From Prochlorococcus sp. AG-409-A22 (GTDB lineage Bacteria > Cyanobacteriota > Cyanobacteriia > PCC-6307 > Cyanobiaceae), in NCBI GenBank assembly GCA_003216135.1, contig QCJI01000003.1, positions 1-61,355 on the forward strand: DNA of 61,355 nt, given 5' to 3'. Shown one piece after another: positions 54,203 to 61,355 of the stretch (position 1 is its first letter; each line of letters begins with the position of its first letter). Made by a program: the position numbers and the translations under genes. The notes under the pieces were generated by a model. That model was not told the origin of the DNA. It worked only from the letters and a program-made list of their open reading frames with translations, and searched no databases.

Positions 54203-54814
54203 ATGATCATCCCACAATTAATAAACAATCAAAGAAGAATCGGACTTACTGGAGGCATAGCCAGTGGAAAATCAACAATAACTAATTACATTAGAAAAAA
54301 CAAAAGAATTCCAATATTAGATGCAGATAATTTTTCAAAAGAACTAATCATGCCAAACACCCTAGGATATAAAAAAATCTTAAGCTATTTTGGACATCAA
54401 ATACTAGATAAATACTCTTCCAAAAAAACAATAAACAAAAGTCTATTAAAGAAAATTATTTTTGAAGATGCCAAACATCGAGAATGGATCCAAACACTTC
54501 TTCATCCCTTAATAAAAGAAAAAATGGTAGAAGGATGCATTCAATACAAAGCTAATCAAATAATACTTTTAGTTATACCACTATTATTTGAAGCAAAATT
54601 TGAAGATATTTGTACTGAAATATGGCTAGTCAAATGTCCAGAAGAAGTTCAAAAAAAAAGACTTATGAAACGTGATCACATCAGTGAAAAAGAAGCACTT
54701 AATATTATAAATCTTCAATTAGGTTTTGAAGAAAAAACAAAATTTTCGAATGTTATTTTGGATAATTCAGATAATCAAAATCAGTGGATTCATACAGTAA
54801 GTAAACTAATTTAG
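54203..54814 (+). CDS. coaE: Dephospho-CoA kinase CoaE
   Basis: 203 residues. Last step of CoA synthesis. P-loop GGIASGKST (about 16-24), the DADNFSKEL substrate block (about 41-49), the VIPLLFE motif (about 123-129) and the lid with KKRLMKRD are present. ATG at 54203. Converges on gatB with 4 bases between stops. It completes the CoA pathway started by coaX at 19251. Confidence 0.94.
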   Translation: MIIPQLINNQRRIGLTGGIASGKSTITNYIRKNKRIPILDADNFSKELIMPNTLGYKKILSYFGHQILDKYSSKKTINKSLLKKIIFEDAKHREWIQTLLHPLIKEKMVEGCIQYKANQIILLVIPLLFEAKFEDICTEIWLVKCPEEVQKKRLMKRDHISEKEALNIINLQLGFEEKTKFSNVILDNSDNQNQWIHTVSKLI

Positions 54815-54818
54815 TAAT

Positions 54819-56291
54819 TTAACTATTCAATTTTTCTGCAAGAAGTTTATTTGCAAGTTTAGGGTCTGCTTTCCCTTTAGTTTTTTTCATAAGTTGACCT
54901 ACAAAGAAACCAAGTAATTTGGTTTTTCCATTCCTAAATGCTGCCACTTCATTAGGATGATCACTAATAAGTTCATCAATTATTGGCAAAATGCTTGCAG
55001 AATCAGAGATCATTGCCAATCCTTTTTCTTCAACTAAATTTTTAGGAGAAATATTCTTTTGTATTAGTTCAGGTAAAATTTCTTTTGCTATTTTTCCGCT
55101 AATAAGATTTTTACTAATCATATTAATCATTTCAGCAAGATTTTCAGGACTAAGCTTTAATTCACTAAAGCTCATTTTATTTGCTTTCAAATATCCAACA
55201 ATATCACTTGTAACCCAATTTGATGCAAGTTTTGGCTCAGCACCTTTAGCTACTGTATTTTCGAAAAAGTTTGCCATATAGATTTCATCAGAAATTACTC
55301 GTGAATCATATGGAGACAAACCTAATTCCACAACATATTTCTTTCTTTTCTGGGAGGGTAGTTCAGGTAATTCATTTAACCATTTTTCTTTTTGCTCCTT
55401 CGATATTTCAATTGGTCCTAAGTCAGGATCTGGGAAATATCTATAGTCACTACTACCTTCTTTTAATCTCATACTTTTTGTTAATTGCTTGGCTTCATCC
55501 CATAATCTAGTCTCTTGATAAATTTCACCTCCATTTTCATAAACCTCTATTTGTCTCGCAATTTCATAATCACAGGCCTTCTGAATTGCAGAGAATGAAT
55601 TCATATTCTTTATTTCAACTTTTGTCCCAAAAGGTGCATCGGGTCCTTTTCTAACTGAAATATTAACATCACACCTTAATGAACCCTCTTGCATATTTCC
55701 ATCTGAAACACCAAGATATCTAACTGTTCTTCTAATCTCTGAAGCATATTCAGATGCCTCTCTACCCGTTCTAATATCTGGTTTACTTACAATTTCACAA
55801 AGTGCTATACCAGCACGATTGTAATCAACTAATGAATACTTAGAACCCGCTAACCGATCACTTCCCACATGAACTAATTTTCCAGCATCTTCCTCCATAT
55901 GAAGCCTTTCAATGCCAACTTTTTTAATATAAGTTTCTTTATCCTTTTCTGTAATTTCAACTTCTAACCAACCATTCTCTGCGAGCGGTTCGTCAAATTG
56001 TGAAATTTGATAATTTTTAGGTAGATCAGGGTAAAAATATTGTTTTCTATCAAATTTACAATGTTCTGCAACATCTAAATTTAATGCCAAAGAAGTTTTA
56101 ACTGCATATTCAAGAACAGTTTCATTTAAAACTGGAAGAGTACCAGGCAGGCCACAAACTACGGGATCTATATGTGTATTAGGTTCATCGCCAAAAGCTG
56201 TTGATGCAGATGTAAATATTTTACTTTTAGTATTAAGCTGTACATGGGTTTCCAAACCAATTACAGCTTCCCACGATTCCAATTTTTTCAT
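54819..56291 (-). CDS. gatB: Aspartyl/glutamyl-tRNA amidotransferase subunit B
   Basis: 490 residues. With GatA and GatC it converts Glu-tRNA(Gln) (and Asp-tRNA(Asn)) to the amidated form. The GatB cradle signature is clear: VIGLETHVQLNTKSKIF (about 11-27), the conserved metal-site residues in CGLPGTLPV and FDRKQYFYPDLPKNYQISQ, and LMKKTKGKADP in the C-terminal tail domain. ATG at 56289-56291. Confidence 0.97.
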   Translation of the reverse strand: MKKLESWEAVIGLETHVQLNTKSKIFTSASTAFGDEPNTHIDPVVCGLPGTLPVLNETVLEYAVKTSLALNLDVAEHCKFDRKQYFYPDLPKNYQISQFDEPLAENGWLEVEITEKDKETYIKKVGIERLHMEEDAGKLVHVGSDRLAGSKYSLVDYNRAGIALCEIVSKPDIRTGREASEYASEIRRTVRYLGVSDGNMQEGSLRCDVNISVRKGPDAPFGTKVEIKNMNSFSAIQKACDYEIARQIEVYENGGEIYQETRLWDEAKQLTKSMRLKEGSSDYRYFPDPDLGPIEISKEQKEKWLNELPELPSQKRKKYVVELGLSPYDSRVISDEIYMANFFENTVAKGAEPKLASNWVTSDIVGYLKANKMSFSELKLSPENLAEMINMISKNLISGKIAKEILPELIQKNISPKNLVEEKGLAMISDSASILPIIDELISDHPNEVAAFRNGKTKLLGFFVGQLMKKTKGKADPKLANKLLAEKLNS

Positions 56292-56371
56292 TATTAAATG
56301 TTCCTTTCTTAATATTATTAGATATAAGGTAAAAGAGTATCAAAACATAAGTAAATTATAAAAATAATTCA

Positions 56372-57481
56372 ATGACAGCAAACACGAAAAATTCAATTTT
56401 AATTATTGGCGGGGGACTAATAGGATTATCTATTGCTTATGAATTTGCCAAAAACGACTTCAAAGTTTCAATTTTAAGCAAAAACAGAAGTGAATCAGCT
56501 GGGTTTGTGGCTGCAGGAATGTTGGCTACTCATGCTGAAGGTCTTGAAAATGAATTATTAAAATTTGGACAACACAGTCAAAGTTTAATTCCTAAATGGA
56601 TAAAAAATATTGAACAAGATAGCGGAATGGAATGTGGTTTAAGGAAATGTGGAATTGTAGTTCCTTTTGAAAATATTAAAGATCTGAGGAAATTTCCAAC
56701 CTATACATATGGAAAATATTTGAATCAAAAAGATCTTAAAAATGAAATTAATGGAATAAATTCTATTTGGAAGCATGGATTAGTTTTTGAAGAGGATGGT
56801 CAGATAGATAACAGAAGAAGACTTATGCGTGCCCTTGAACGTGCATGCTCCCTGCACGGAGTTCAATTTCAAGAAGGATCAGAAGTTAAGGATTTAATAA
56901 TAGAAAAAAACAAAATTATTGGTGCAAAAGTTTTAAATGCCACGGGAGAACTTAAAGATATTAGATGTGAAAAAGCAATTTTATGCAGTGGCGCTTGGAG
57001 TAAAAAAGTTTTGAATAAAATTCCAGTCTTTCCAGTAAAAGGACAAATGCTATCAATACAAGGTCCCTTAAATTTTCTTAAAAGAGTTCTTTTTGGCCCA
57101 GATACCTACTTAGTACCTCGTGATGACGGTCTCATTATAGTTGGAGCAACAGTTGAAAACGATTCAAAGTTTAATCAAGGCAACACTCCTAATGGAATAA
57201 ATCAACTTCAAAAAGGTATCCGGTCTCTATTACCTGCAGCAATGAATTGGCCACAAATGGAACATTGGTGGGGATTTAGACCTTGTACACCAGACTTTAA
57301 GCCAATAATTGGTAAGTCTGATATTGAAAATCTTTTTATAGCTACTGGTCATTACAGAAATGGGGTTCTATTCTCTGCAATAACAAGTGATATTATTTAT
57401 AAATTAGTTCAAGACAAAAACCTCTCAGATAGTGAAATCAGCTTTCTAGAAAAATTTAGTTTAAAAAGATTTGAGATATAA
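56372..57481 (+). CDS. thiO: Glycine oxidase ThiO (FAD)
   Basis: 369 residues. FAD enzyme oxidising glycine to dehydroglycine for the thiazole part of thiamine. FAD motif GGGLIGLSIAYE (about 12-23), ARG-like AAGMLATHAE (about 46-55), and VPRDDGLIIVGATVE plus GHYRNGVLFSAITSD near the C-terminus match the DAO/ThiO family. In some cyanobacteria thiO is fused with thiG; here it is separate. Divergent from gatB. Confidence 0.9.
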   Translation: MTANTKNSILIIGGGLIGLSIAYEFAKNDFKVSILSKNRSESAGFVAAGMLATHAEGLENELLKFGQHSQSLIPKWIKNIEQDSGMECGLRKCGIVVPFENIKDLRKFPTYTYGKYLNQKDLKNEINGINSIWKHGLVFEEDGQIDNRRRLMRALERACSLHGVQFQEGSEVKDLIIEKNKIIGAKVLNATGELKDIRCEKAILCSGAWSKKVLNKIPVFPVKGQMLSIQGPLNFLKRVLFGPDTYLVPRDDGLIIVGATVENDSKFNQGNTPNGINQLQKGIRSLLPAAMNWPQMEHWWGFRPCTPDFKPIIGKSDIENLFIATGHYRNGVLFSAITSDIIYKLVQDKNLSDSEISFLEKFSLKRFEI

Positions 57482-57485
57482 ATTG

Positions 57486-57944
57486 TTAATTTTCCGAACG
57501 CCATTTTGCATCAGATGTTTCCCACTCACATATTTCATCTTGGTTAAACCATAAATTAATTTCAAATTTTGCAGTGCCTTCTCCATCTGAACCATGAATT
57601 ATATTCCTGCCTATATCTACCGCAAGATCTCCTCTTATTGTGCCAGGCTCAGCATCAAGAGGTTTTGTAGAACCTATTAATTTTCTAGCACTCAAAATAA
57701 CCCCTTCACCTTCCCAAACCATTGCCACGACAGGACCGCTTGAAATGAAATCTACTAAATCATTAAAGAAAGGTCTCTCCCTATGAACTCCATAATGATT
57801 CTGAGCAAGCTCTTTTGAAGGAATTAATTGCTTTAGGCCAACCAATTTAAATCCTTTTTTTTCAAATCGACCCATAATCTCAGAAATATATCCTCTTTGA
57901 ACTCCATCTGGTTTAATTGCCACAAAAGTTCTCTCTTTGGTCAT
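57486..57944 (-). CDS. ndk: Nucleoside diphosphate kinase
   Basis: 152 residues. Makes NTPs from NDPs using a phosphohistidine. KPDGVQRG (about 11-18) binds the nucleotide phosphates and the active His is in NIIHGSD (about 114-120). Typical length. ATG at 57942-57944; converges on thiO with 4 bases between stops. Confidence 0.97.
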   Translation of the reverse strand: MTKERTFVAIKPDGVQRGYISEIMGRFEKKGFKLVGLKQLIPSKELAQNHYGVHRERPFFNDLVDFISSGPVVAMVWEGEGVILSARKLIGSTKPLDAEPGTIRGDLAVDIGRNIIHGSDGEGTAKFEINLWFNQDEICEWETSDAKWRSEN

Positions 57945-58066
57945 TTAATTAATTAGCACTCTATGTATATTCATCTTTTAGGTGGTAACTTGGCAAGTAA
58001 TCATTAAAATAAAAGATATTGTTTTGAGTTTCTTTCAAAAACAATTCTTAATTACTAAGACATAAA

Positions 58067-60013
58067 TTGACCAATTTTGCGCCAAGAAAATCAAATAAAT
58101 ATTGGACTATAGAAAATAGTATTGCGACTTACAATATTGATAAGTGGGGGGATAAATATTTTTCTATCAATTCCAAAGGAAATATCTCAGTCACTCCAGA
58201 AAAAAACTCAGCAAAAAAAATTGATCTTTTTAAGCTTGTCAAAGAACTCAAAAGTAGAGAAATAAATACGCCACTAATCATAAGATTTAACGATATTTTA
58301 AAAGATCGAATTACTGAATTGCATGAGGCTTTCTCAAAAGCAATAGAAACTTATGAATATAAAAATATTTATCAAGGTGTTTTTCCTGTCAAATGCAATC
58401 AGCAGAAGAACGTTCTTGAAAAAATATTAGAGTTTGGCAGCCCATGGAATTTTGGATTAGAAGTAGGCAGTAAATCAGAATTATTAATTGGCCTTGCTCT
58501 CCTTCAAAACCAAAATTCATTATTAATATGCAACGGATATAAAGATAAAAAATATATTGAGGTTGCTACATTGGCCAGAAAACTCGGTAAAAAGCCAATT
58601 ATAGTTATTGAACAAAGAGATGAGGTCAAAAGAATTATTAAAGCAGTTCAGAATCTTAAATCGACCCCATTGCTAGGAATTAGAGCAAAGTTATCAAGTA
58701 AAAGCAGTGGTCGGTGGAGCAAATCTGTTGGAGATAATTCCAAATTTGGGTTATCAATTCCAGAAATTATGTTGACCATAAAAGAACTTCAAGAAGCAAA
58801 TCTGATAAACGAAATGAAATTATTGCATTTTCATTTAGGAAGTCAAATCAGTGATATTGCTGTGATCAAAGACGCATTACAAGAAGCTAGTCAAATATAT
58901 GTTGAATTATGCAAACTAGGTGCCCCAATGCAATATATCGACGTTGGAGGAGGATTGGGGATAGATTTCGATGGAACGAAAACTTCCTCTAGCACATCTA
59001 CAAACTATTCTCTTCAAAATTATGCTAACGATGTAATTGCGACAATAAAAGATTCATGTCAGTTAAATAATATAGAACATCCAACCATAGTCTCAGAAAG
59101 TGGGAGAGCAATAATTAGTCATTGTTCAGTTGTAATTTTTAATGTTTTAGGTACAAGCCAAATAAGCTCCCAAATAAAAATATCTCACAAAAAACCCCAA
59201 TCATTAATAATTACAAATCTAATAGAAACTCTCAATCAGATAAAAATACTTACTAAGAAAAAAGTAAATTTATCTGAAATAATTGAATTATGGAACGATG
59301 CAAAAAAATTTAAGGAAGATTGCCTAGTCGCATTTAGATTAGGGTTTTTAAATTTAGAAGAGAGAGCACATGCTGAAGAGCTTACCTGGTCTTGCGCAAA
59401 AGAAATTGCTTATAACCTTAATAATGATGAAATAACGCATCCAGATTTATATGAAATTACAGAAACACTCGCATCTACTTACTATGCAAATTTATCTATC
59501 TTTAAATCTATTCCCGATAGCTGGGCCATTAATCAAATTTTTCCTACAATTCCAATACATAGACACTTAGAAGAGCCATTCTGTAAAGGTAACTTTGCGG
59601 ATTTAACTTGTGATTCAGACGGGAAATTAAATAGTTTCATTGATAATGGAAAAATTAAATCGCTGCTAAATCTACATAAACCAGAACCAAATGAAGATTA
59701 TCTAATAGGAATTTTTATGACAGGAGCATATCAAGAAGCATTAGGAAACTTCCATAATTTATTTGGCAATACAAATGTTATTCATATTGATATAAATCAA
59801 GATAATTCATATAAGGTTAAGAATATTATTAAGGAGGATAGCAAAGCTGAAATTTTACAATTACTAGATTACGATACAGACTCTCTAGTGGAATCTATAA
59901 GAATTAATACTGAATCAGCAATTGATCAAAAGCAGTTAACTATTGAGGAAGCAAGAAAATTAATTGACCAAATCGAGATCAGTCTAAGAAACAGTAGTTA
60001 TTTATCAGAATAA
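58067..60013 (+). CDS. speA: Biosynthetic arginine decarboxylase SpeA
   Basis: 648 residues. PLP enzyme making agmatine from arginine, entry to polyamines. The PLP Lys lies in VFPVKCNQQK (about 105-114), with the HFHLGSQISD block (about 262-271), the glycine-rich YIDVGGGLGIDFDGT phosphate loop and the SESGRA segment typical of the family. TTG start at 58067; no nearer ATG fits. Converges on alaS with only 2 bases between the stops. Confidence 0.94.
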   Translation: MTNFAPRKSNKYWTIENSIATYNIDKWGDKYFSINSKGNISVTPEKNSAKKIDLFKLVKELKSREINTPLIIRFNDILKDRITELHEAFSKAIETYEYKNIYQGVFPVKCNQQKNVLEKILEFGSPWNFGLEVGSKSELLIGLALLQNQNSLLICNGYKDKKYIEVATLARKLGKKPIIVIEQRDEVKRIIKAVQNLKSTPLLGIRAKLSSKSSGRWSKSVGDNSKFGLSIPEIMLTIKELQEANLINEMKLLHFHLGSQISDIAVIKDALQEASQIYVELCKLGAPMQYIDVGGGLGIDFDGTKTSSSTSTNYSLQNYANDVIATIKDSCQLNNIEHPTIVSESGRAIISHCSVVIFNVLGTSQISSQIKISHKKPQSLIITNLIETLNQIKILTKKKVNLSEIIELWNDAKKFKEDCLVAFRLGFLNLEERAHAEELTWSCAKEIAYNLNNDEITHPDLYEITETLASTYYANLSIFKSIPDSWAINQIFPTIPIHRHLEEPFCKGNFADLTCDSDGKLNSFIDNGKIKSLLNLHKPEPNEDYLIGIFMTGAYQEALGNFHNLFGNTNVIHIDINQDNSYKVKNIIKEDSKAEILQLLDYDTDSLVESIRINTESAIDQKQLTIEEARKLIDQIEISLRNSSYLSE

Positions 60014-60015
60014 CT

Positions 60016-61355
60016 TTATAAATTTTGTTTTAAATGATTTTTTGCATAATCTAAAGCAACATTTAATTTGTCAATATCTTTAGCACCTGCTTGCGCAAAA
60101 TTAGGTTTTCCTCCTCCCCCTCCAGAACAAATACTTGCAATTTTATTAATTAATTTCCCTGCATGAAATCCGATGTTTACTACAGCATCTCCAAGAGATA
60201 CTACAAATAACAACTTTTTATTTTCTGGATTTGGTATCCCCCCAAGAATAACTAGCGCTTTATCACCTAACTGATTAGTTAAATTTAGTGCTGCAGATTG
60301 CAGAGAATTTCCGTCTAAGCCATCAATCTGACTCACTAATATTGCAAAAGAATTTATTTCCTCTGCAGAGGAAATTAGAGAAGAATATTTAAAATATGCA
60401 ATTTCCTCTTTCATTTGTTGTATCTCTTTATTCTTATTGACGAGCTCTGATTGCAAATTATTAACCCTATCAAAGAGTTGGTTAGGATTTGCTTTTAACA
60501 AATCACTTAGTTGATTTACTAAAGAATTTCTATCACTAAAATAGTCGAAAGCTGACTGGCCAGATAATGCTTCGATTCTTCTTACTCCTGCTGAGATTCC
60601 TTCTTCACTAATTATTTTGAAACAACCTAATTCAGATGTGGTTTTAACATGTGTTCCACCACAAAGTTCCATCGACACTCCTGGCACATCTACAACCCTT
60701 ACTGTATCATCATATTTCTCGCCAAACATTGCCACTGCACCTTTTTGGAGAGCCTCACTCTTAGGCATAGTTTTAATGTTAAGAGAATGATTTTCCATAA
60801 TCCAAGAATTGACGAGAGTCTCAACCTTAGAAAGTTGATCTTTAGAAATAGGATGAGAGGAATTGAAATCAAATCGTAATTTATTAAACGCGACTAATGA
60901 ACCTTTTTGTCCAACACTTTGATTGACAACTATTTTGAGAGCAGATTGCAACAAATGAGTAGCGGTATGATTAGCAGCAGCCTTAGCTCTATTGACTGCG
61001 TTAACCTTAGTCTTAATTTTTTGTCCAATAGTCAATAGTCCTTGTTTGACTAATCCATAATGTAGGAAAACATTTTTCTTTCGAACGACTTTATCAACAA
61101 AGACCTCTAAGTCTTTTGAGAATATTGTTCCAATATCACCAACTTGACCACCAGATTCTCCATAAAAAGATGTCTGATCAAGAACAATTAAAACTTTCTG
61201 ACCTTCACTTGCTTGCTTAACTAAGGTTGAATCCAGAAATACACCCTTTATTTCTGCTTCGGATAAAAGAGAATCATAACCAGTGAAAACAGTTTTATCA
61301 AATAAGTCTATTTCACGTTCTAATGATCCCTCTACTGTCAAATCAACATTACTTG
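60016..61355 (-). CDS. alaS: Alanyl-tRNA synthetase, 3' (C-terminal) part; 5' end outside window
   Basis: The frame is open to the window edge, leaving about 446 C-terminal residues of a protein usually near 880. Visible are the editing domain with [12 protein letters not shown] (zinc His pair) and [13 protein letters not shown] (zinc Cys/His), followed by the C-Ala/DHHA1 domain ending in the glycine-rich [15 protein letters not shown] that contacts the tRNA elbow. The catalytic domain lies beyond the window. TTG at 61339-61341 is internal, not the start. Confidence 0.97.
   Translation of the reverse strand, partial: SNVDLTVEGSLEREIDLFDKTVFTGYDSLLSEAEIKGVFLDSTLVKQASEGQKVLIVLDQTSFYGESGGQVGDIGTIFSKDLEVFVDKVVRKKNVFLHYGLVKQGLLTIGQKIKTKVNAVNRAKAAANHTATHLLQSALKIVVNQSVGQKGSLVAFNKLRFDFNSSHPISKDQLSKVETLVNSWIMENHSLNIKTMPKSEALQKGAVAMFGEKYDDTVRVVDVPGVSMELCGGTHVKTTSELGCFKIISEEGISAGVRRIEALSGQSAFDYFSDRNSLVNQLSDLLKANPNQLFDRVNNLQSELVNKNKEIQQMKEEIAYFKYSSLISSAEEINSFAILVSQIDGLDGNSLQSAALNLTNQLGDKALVILGGIPNPENKKLLFVVSLGDAVVNIGFHAGKLINKIASICSGGGGGKPNFAQAGAKDIDKLNVALDYAKNHLKQNL

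Noticed and set aside
1-61355. Genomic island or prophage in this window
   Set aside because: No integrase, transposase or phage genes were found; apart from the locus at about 51.2-52.9 kb, the genes are core picocyanobacterial functions.

Overview
The window is about 61 kb of very AT-rich, densely packed chromosome from a high-light-adapted Prochlorococcus (or a very close relative). The assignment rests on a photosystem II PsbX gene, a Ycf66 gene, two high-light-inducible (Hli) proteins, the cyanobacterial sufBCDS order, a circularly permuted two-piece tmRNA whose tag reads ANKIVSFSRQTAPVAA, and many very short marine-picocyanobacterial proteins. Almost everything is core housekeeping. There is no transposase, CRISPR array, prophage or rRNA operon.

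Layout. 1-7.8 kb: end of a DUF3120 membrane protein, nadB, a VKOR-thioredoxin gene that has lost its N-terminal half, then a plus-strand run of DUF512 radical-SAM protein, TolC-like outer-membrane protein, IMPase-like phosphatase, YihY membrane protein and a zinc-ribbon protein. 7.8-13.2 kb: small genes (Hli, DUF2973, a twin-CX3C microprotein, a Nif11-type protein, a ribbon-helix-helix regulator) around an HtrA protease and an ABC-F ATPase. 13.2-18.4 kb: minus-strand ion transport block of TrkA-like, TrkH-like and SLC13/SAC1-like permease, plus a type-2 NAD(P)H dehydrogenase. 18.5-24.2 kb: cysH, coaX, bcp, a phosphopantetheinyl transferase, rarA, pgm. 24.2-36.4 kb: DUF4912 protein, sufBCDS, an S9 peptidase, def, HIT protein, an SbmA/BacA-type ABC exporter and a repeat-bearing Hli. 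36.4-48.6 kb: ycf66, psbX, YggT, accC, tRNA-Leu, an LpxB-like glycosyltransferase, PRC-barrel protein, smc, a YqjD/YqjE-like pair and an RlmL-like methyltransferase. 48.6-52.9 kb: tmRNA, aldo/keto reductase, a ParA-like ATPase, and a YadA-like surface protein flanked by 11-bp-period repeats. 52.9-61.4 kb: argJ, coaE, gatB, thiO, ndk, speA and the 3' part of alaS.

The most unusual points are: (i) VKOR and DUF512 genes meet head-to-head with both 5' ends apparently missing, suggesting a deletion junction near 2840; (ii) a YadA-like repeat protein with flanking GGTTTATT direct repeats in an 8-3-8 layout; (iii) a tRNA-Leu whose anticodon reads AAG; (iv) in-frame tandem repeats in four different envelope or membrane proteins, including perfect 51-bp copies in an Hli protein next to a 51-bp duplication in Ycf66; (v) a Nif11-type protein ending one residue after Gly-Gly; (vi) a 47-residue protein with a twin CX3C motif. 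All assignments are by reading motifs; no database search was run.
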